Shown: one piece after another, positions 8,401 through 11,088 of the stretch
Numbering within the stretch: position 1 is the first letter of the stretch
Layout of the letters: every line of letters begins with the position of its first letter
Source of the DNA: BOG-908 sp964657885
GTDB lineage: Bacteria > Pseudomonadota > Alphaproteobacteria > Acetobacterales > Acetobacteraceae
NCBI GenBank assembly: GCA_964657885.1
Contig: CAZZWO010000089.1
Span: forward strand, 1-11,088
Reading direction: 5' to 3'
Length of the DNA: 11,088 nt
Position numbers and translations under genes: made by a program
Notes under the pieces: model-generated
What the model was told of the DNA's origin: nothing
Database searches by the model: none
The model's input: the letters and a program-made list of their open reading frames with translations, nothing else

Positions 8401-8551
8401 AGCTGGTGGTGACCACGATGGTTGGAAAATCCACCTGCGGCAGGGCGCTGACGGGCAGGGCGCCATACCCCAGCGCACCCCCCAGCAACACCGCGATCGC
8501 CAGCAGGCAGGTAGCGATGGGGCGCGCGATGAACGGGGCGGAGAGCGACAT
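5399..8551 (-). CDS. mdtB: RND efflux permease, MdtB-like subunit
   Basis: Inner-membrane RND exporter (1050 aa, slightly longer than the roughly 1040 aa of E. coli MdtB) and first gene of the permease pair. It has twelve predicted membrane helices with periplasmic porter/docking loops at about residues 30-335 and 550-870. The VSRTQYQYTL segment (656-665) and FGQRQVSTIYQQSNQYRVV (731-749) closely match my memory of E. coli MdtB. Proton-relay residues are present: Asp401-Asp402 (TM4), Lys940 (TM10, GIVKKNGILVVDF), and Arg971 and Thr978 (TM11), the same numbers as in AcrB. Compared with its partner it carries about 21 extra residues, rich in Thr/Ala/Val, at 769-796 in the C-terminal docking region. 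The start MSLSAPFIARPIAT fits the family. No good Shine-Dalgarno precedes it, so a leaderless or weakly initiated message is possible. No adaptor gene (MdtA type) lies upstream, where a divergent aldo/keto reductase begins instead. Substrates cannot be read from sequence. Confidence 0.94.
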   Translation of the reverse strand: MSLSAPFIARPIATCLLAIAVLLGGALGYGALPVSALPQVDFPTIVVTTSYPGAGPDTMATLVTAPLERQLGQINGITTMQSSSAVGVSEITLQFDLTRSIDGAAQDVQAAINAAQGILPQSLPYPPSYNRVNPADAPILSLAITSDTVPVDQVADAADTLLQPKLSQIDGVGRVVVQGGLKPAIRVQLDPARLAAYGLSMEDVRSAITAANVSGAKGSFNGKHLSYAVGTNDQLLTPEAYRSLILAWRAGAAVRLSDVGTVVHGVENDRVAAWYKGRPAVLLDVQRQPGANIVGTVDAVRSELPGLTRALPPGIHMELAADRTATIRASVADVQRTLLLSMLLVVGVIFLFLRSWRATIIPAVALPLSLIGTFGIMDWLGYGLDNLSLMALTVASGFVVDDAIVMIENVVRYIEDGVPPLEAAFRGAGQIGFTIVSLTVSLIAVFIPLLFMGGVVGRLFKEFSVTLSVAVAVSAVISLTLTPMMCGRLLKPFRDVPPTRTERFFGGVLERYRRSLIVSLRHQGLVLSIAVLTLAGTIVLYVLVPKGFLPQQDTGAIVATTEAAQNVSVPAMSALQLQAASIVERDPAVESVASLVGAGSVNPTPNVGRLSIVLKPRRQRETVQTVIARLQSALSGVAGLSVFMQPVQDIQIGARVSRTQYQYTLTDTDAAELQHWTPLLLDRLAHAPDLANVTSDQQENGFATEIVVDRDRATRLGVTMQAIEDVLYDAFGQRQVSTIYQQSNQYRVVMQADPSWIADPNSLAKLRVPGTVASFGANGAAQIATTTVATTNTVAQVPLLAVARLVRRTAPLVITHQSQFPSVTVSFDVRPGASLGRAVQAVQEAEQAIGLPATIIGAYSGDAAEFQRSLAAEPWLILAAVAVIYIVLGVLYESFIHPVTILSTLPSAGIGALLALMFTGADLSIVALVGIVLLMGIVKKNGILVVDFALEAERTRGLSPEEAAVEACVLRFRPIMMTTAAALLGSLPLVLDRGTGSELRWPLGVTIVGGLLLSQVLTLYTTPAIYVGFERLRRRLTERRAARVGLAAAE

Positions 8552-8687
8552 GGGCCTACATTAGGGTAGGATCGGCGCTGCCCAAAGACCCCGCATTTCC
8601 GGCGCCTGGCCAGTGGCAGCGGGCATGGGGTTGATCCGGACCGTGTCGGACAGCAGGTAACGGCGCGGCAATCTGGAGCAGCGCAGT
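8552..8687. promoter_or_regulatory. Divergent intergenic region between RND operon and aldo/keto reductase
   Basis: These 136 bp must carry the promoters for both directions. Toward the RND genes (minus strand) a weak sigma-70-like pair can be drawn: TTGGGC (8580-8585) and TAATGT (8558-8563) with a 16-bp spacer. This would place the transcript start at or near the ATG. I see no clear regulator operator; a partial symmetry around GGACCGTGTCGG (8637-8648) is imperfect. The region contains no regulator gene. Confidence 0.35.
8675..8678 (+). promoter_or_regulatory. Ribosome binding site deciding a TTG start
   Basis: GGAG lies nine bases before the TTG at 8688. Because the family N-terminus (M-D-Y-x-N-L-G) begins exactly at this TTG, and the site supports it, TTG is taken as the true start rather than a later ATG. 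Confidence 0.6.
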
Positions 8688-9671
8688 TTGGATTACATCA
8701 ACCTTGGCCATACCGGCCTCAAAGTGTCGCGCATCGCGCTCGGCTGCATGACCTATGGCGAGCCCGGTCGGGGCACCCACGAATGGACGCTGCCGGAGGC
8801 AGAAAGCCGGCCGTTCATCGCCCGCGCGCTGGAGCTGGGCATCAACTTCTTCGACACCGCGAACGTGTATTCCGCCGGTTCCAGCGAGGAGATCCTCGGC
8901 CGCGCGCTGGCGGACACGCCGCGTCACGAGCTGGTGGTGGCGACCAAGGTGCACGGCGTGATGCATAAGGGGCCGAATGGCGGCGGGCTGTCGCGCAAGG
9001 CGATCCTGGCCGAGATCGACGCGAGCCTGACCCGGCTGGGCATGGATTACGTGGATCTCTACCAGATCCACCGCTTCGATCCGGAAACCCCGATCGAGGA
9101 GACGCTGGAGGCGCTGCACGACGTGGTGCGCGCCGGCAAGGCACGCTACCTCGGCGCCTCGTCGATGTATGCCTGGCAGTTCTGCAAGGCGCTCTATCTG
9201 GCCAAGCTGAACGGCTGGACGCGGTTCGTGTCGATGCAGAACCACATGAACCTGATCTATCGCGAGGAGGAGCGCGAGATGCTCGGCCTGTGCCGCGAAG
9301 AGGGGATCGGCGTCATCCCATGGAGCCCCCTGGCGCGCGGCAAGCTGACCCGGCCATGGACCGACGGCGAGCCCACCAAGCGGGCCGGCACCGACCAGTT
9401 CGGCAAGACACTCTATCGCGGGACCGGGGACAGCGACGGCGCCATCGTCTCGGCGGTGCAGCAGGTGGCCGAGGCGCGCGGCGTTCCCATGGCGCAGGTG
9501 GCGCTGGCCTGGCTGCTGGCCAAACCGGGCGTCACCGCCCCGATCATCGGCGCCAGTAAACCGCATCATCTGGAAGACGCGGTGGCGGCCTTGTCGCTGA
9601 AGCTGTCCCCCGAGGAGATCAGCCGGCTGGAAGCGGATTACATCCCCCGGGCAGTCGCCGGATTTCAGTGA
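8688..9671 (+). CDS. yajO: YajO-like aldo/keto reductase
   Basis: Cytosolic NADPH-dependent oxidoreductase (327 aa) with the (beta/alpha)8 aldo/keto reductase fold. The catalytic tetrad is visible: Asp56 and Tyr61 (FFDTANVYS), Lys87 (VVATKVHG) and His128 (LYQIHRFD). Cofactor-binding segments are PWSPLARGKLTRPW (211-224) and PIIGASKPHHLEDA (285-298). Long stretches (LGCMTYGEPGRG, GMDYVDLYQIHR, NLIYREEEREML) match what I recall of E. coli YajO almost word for word. YajO has been reported to yield 1-deoxyxylulose 5-phosphate from ribulose 5-phosphate in strains lacking Dxs, but aryl-aldehyde reduction is the commoner activity in this subfamily. The physiological substrate here is therefore open. 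The start codon is TTG with GGAG nine bases upstream. It is transcribed away from the RND pair and is followed after 133 bp by the PLP enzyme. No clear terminator separates the two, so cotranscription is possible but unproven. Confidence 0.93.
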   Translation: MDYINLGHTGLKVSRIALGCMTYGEPGRGTHEWTLPEAESRPFIARALELGINFFDTANVYSAGSSEEILGRALADTPRHELVVATKVHGVMHKGPNGGGLSRKAILAEIDASLTRLGMDYVDLYQIHRFDPETPIEETLEALHDVVRAGKARYLGASSMYAWQFCKALYLAKLNGWTRFVSMQNHMNLIYREEEREMLGLCREEGIGVIPWSPLARGKLTRPWTDGEPTKRAGTDQFGKTLYRGTGDSDGAIVSAVQQVAEARGVPMAQVALAWLLAKPGVTAPIIGASKPHHLEDAVAALSLKLSPEEISRLEADYIPRAVAGFQ

Positions 9672-9748
9672 CCACCACGCCCTAGCTCCGATGAAGACCG
9701 GGGTGAGGCGGGGGCGGGGTTCCCTTGACCTGGCGGCGGGCGCATCCT

Positions 9749-9774
9749 GAGGCAGCGCGACGAGGGGCTGCCTC
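9749..9774 (+). other. Leader hairpin upstream of the PLP enzyme gene
   Basis: A perfect 8-bp stem forms between GAGGCAGC (9749-9756) and GCTGCCTC (9767-9774) with a 10-base loop. It ends 30 bases before the ATG at 9805. CTCC at 9772-9775 overlaps its 3' arm and could alternatively pair with the GGAG ribosome site. I do not recognise a known SAM or SAH riboswitch pattern. No T tract follows, so it is not an intrinsic terminator of the upstream gene. Chance formation in GC-rich DNA cannot be ruled out. Confidence 0.35.
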
Positions 9775-9793
9775 CCCCGGCCGCACCTTCCTT

Positions 9794-9797
9794 GGAG
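9794..9797 (+). promoter_or_regulatory. Ribosome binding site of the cystathionine gamma-synthase family gene
   Basis: GGAG lies seven bases before the ATG at 9805. This supports that start over any upstream alternative. Confidence 0.6.
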
Positions 9798-9804
9798 CCT
9801 ATCG

Positions 9805-11085
9805 ATGAACCACCACAAGCGCACGCTCGCCGGCCAGGTGTTGCACCCGGAAAGCCTGATGATGGGCTTCGGCTACGACCCTGCGCTGTCGGAAGGATCG
9901 GTGAAGGTGCCGATCTTCCAGACCAGCACGTTCGTGTTCCGGTCCGCCCAACATGGCAAGGAGTTCTTCGAGCTGGTCGCGGGCTTGCGCGAACTGCGCG
10001 AGAACGAACAGCCCGGCCTGATCTACTCGCGCTTCAACAACCCCGACCTCGAAATCCTGGAAGACCGGCTGACGGTGTGGGATGGCGCCGAAGCCGCACT
10101 GGTGTTCGCCAGCGGCATGGCCGCCATTGCGACCACGTTGCTGAGCGTGGCGCGTCCCGGCGACGTGGTGTTCTACAACGCGCCGATCTACGGCGGCACC
10201 GAAACGCTGCTGATGAAGATCTTGCCGCAATTCGGCATCCAGGGCTTCGAATTCGCCGGCAATCTGGAGCCGGAGGAAATCGCCGCGCGGCTGGTGGAAG
10301 CGCGTGCAGCCTGCAAGCCGGGCGGGCGCATTGCCGCGTTCATGCTGGAAACGCCGGCCAACCCGACAAACGACCTGGTGGACATCGCGCATTGCGCCGA
10401 GCTGGCGGCGACGCTCTCCGACCAGCCGGGCGGCCGTCCCGCGGTGATGGTCGACAACACGTTCCTCGGGCCGTTATGGCAATCGCCGCTCGCGCACGGC
10501 GCCGACCTGGTGATCTACTCGCTCACGAAATACGTCGGTGGGCACAGCGATGTTGTCGCCGGCGCGGTTCTCGGCTCACGCGCCGCGTTGAAGCCGATCC
10601 GCTCGATGCGCAGCGCGTTCGGCACCATGAGCGATCCGCACACCGGCTGGCTGCTGATGCGCAGCCTGGAGACTTTGGAATTGCGGATGACGCGCGCCGG
10701 CGAAAACGCGGGCAAGGTCGCGGATTTCCTGGCAAATCATCCATCGATCGAGAAGGTCGGATTTCTCGGCCACCTCGCCACCGGATCGCGCGAGGCCGAT
10801 TTGTATGGGCGCCAGTGCAGCGGCCCGGGATCGACGATCAGCGTTTACGTCAAGGGCGGTGAGCGGGAAGCGTTCGCGTTCCTCGACCGGCTGACTTTGA
10901 TCAAGCTTGCGGTCAGCCTCGGCGGCACCGAAAGCCTGGCCTCGCATCCGGCGGCGATGACGCATATTGCGGTGCCGGCGGAGCGGAAGCGCAAATTCGG
11001 TTTGCTCGACAATCTGGTGCGCATCTCCATCGGCGTGGAGCATCCGGACGATTTGATTGCGGATTTGCGGAATGCTTTGAGCTGA
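9805..11085 (+). CDS. Cystathionine gamma-synthase family PLP-dependent enzyme
   Basis: Cytosolic pyridoxal-phosphate enzyme (426 aa) of the Cys/Met metabolism fold-type I family, acting on homocysteine/cystathionine/methionine-type substrates. The PLP lysine is Lys242 in SLTKYVGGHSD. Other cofactor-pocket residues seen are Tyr74 and Arg76 (YSRFNNP), Gly104-Met105 (SGMAA), Tyr129 (YGGTET), Asp218 (VDNTFLGP), and Ser239/Thr241. Arg406 (VRISIGVEHPDDL) is the carboxylate-binding arginine and follows the typical VSLGGTESLASHPAAMTH segment (370-387). Methionine gamma-lyases carry Cys two residues after the equivalent tyrosine; here it is Gly131, which argues against a classic methionine gamma-lyase. 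About 25 residues lie between the TSTF strand and YSRF, more than in E. coli MetB. This fits a broad family annotated only as cystathionine gamma-synthase family, so the exact reaction (synthase, lyase or sulfhydrylase) is unresolved. The gene is complete, with its stop three bases from the window end. No methionine pathway neighbour is visible. Confidence 0.92.
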   Translation: MNHHKRTLAGQVLHPESLMMGFGYDPALSEGSVKVPIFQTSTFVFRSAQHGKEFFELVAGLRELRENEQPGLIYSRFNNPDLEILEDRLTVWDGAEAALVFASGMAAIATTLLSVARPGDVVFYNAPIYGGTETLLMKILPQFGIQGFEFAGNLEPEEIAARLVEARAACKPGGRIAAFMLETPANPTNDLVDIAHCAELAATLSDQPGGRPAVMVDNTFLGPLWQSPLAHGADLVIYSLTKYVGGHSDVVAGAVLGSRAALKPIRSMRSAFGTMSDPHTGWLLMRSLETLELRMTRAGENAGKVADFLANHPSIEKVGFLGHLATGSREADLYGRQCSGPGSTISVYVKGGEREAFAFLDRLTLIKLAVSLGGTESLASHPAAMTHIAVPAERKRKFGLLDNLVRISIGVEHPDDLIADLRNALS

Positions 11086-11088
11086 GGG

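Noticed and set aside
8634..8655. Regulator operator palindrome in the divergent region
   Set aside because: The symmetry has several mismatches and there is no neighbouring regulator gene, so it is not better than chance.
9672..9804. SAM-II or SAH riboswitch before the PLP enzyme
   Set aside because: The hallmark sequences of those riboswitches that I know are not present; only a simple hairpin remains.
8556..9824. 422-codon minus-strand open frame opposite the aldo/keto reductase
   Set aside because: The plus-strand protein has the complete catalytic tetrad and family length; the minus-strand product shows no recognisable motif.
9792..10862. 356-codon plus-strand open frame overlapping the PLP enzyme
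   Set aside because: Shifted-frame shadow of the cystathionine gamma-synthase family gene; Arg-rich with no motif.

Overview
The window is about 11.1 kb of uniformly GC-rich DNA. It carries six protein-coding genes, four on the minus strand (left and centre) and two on the plus strand (right). GC-rich codon use, a tandem MdtB/MdtC-type RND pair and an isoquinoline-oxidoreductase-type iron-sulfur subunit suggest a Gram-negative proteobacterium. An alphaproteobacterium, perhaps of the acetic-acid-bacteria/Rhodospirillales kind, is my best guess. That placement is an inference from style, since there is no rRNA or marker gene.

Layout, left to right. Bases 1-90 hold two copies of a 30-bp hairpin-forming repeat, 39 bp apart. 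A small [2Fe-2S] subunit of a molybdenum hydroxylase (IorA-like, minus strand) follows. Next is a polyprenyl-phosphate sugar transferase of the PEP-CTERM/XrtA-associated exopolysaccharide type (minus). After a 210-bp gap come two large RND efflux permeases, MdtC-like and MdtB-like (minus). They overlap by 4 bp (ATGA) and are transcribed in the order mdtB-mdtC. A 136-bp divergent intergenic region separates them from a YajO-like aldo/keto reductase (plus, TTG start). The last gene is a PLP enzyme of the cystathionine gamma-synthase family (plus), ending 3 bp before the window edge.

How they fit together. Only the two RND permeases form a clear functional unit: they should assemble in the inner membrane as an MdtB/MdtC-type heteromeric proton-driven drug exporter. 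No membrane-fusion adaptor or outer-membrane channel lies next to them, so those parts must be supplied from elsewhere. The IorA-like subunit is also without its molybdopterin partner inside the window, and the sugar transferase stands apart from any exopolysaccharide cluster. The two plus-strand enzymes look like independent metabolic genes.

I see no CRISPR array, tRNA, rRNA, transposase, phage gene or toxin-antitoxin pair, and no convincing new multi-gene system. The points most worth a second look are the adaptor-less RND pair with unusual insertions in both permeases, the structured repeats at the left edge, and the stand-alone partial systems.
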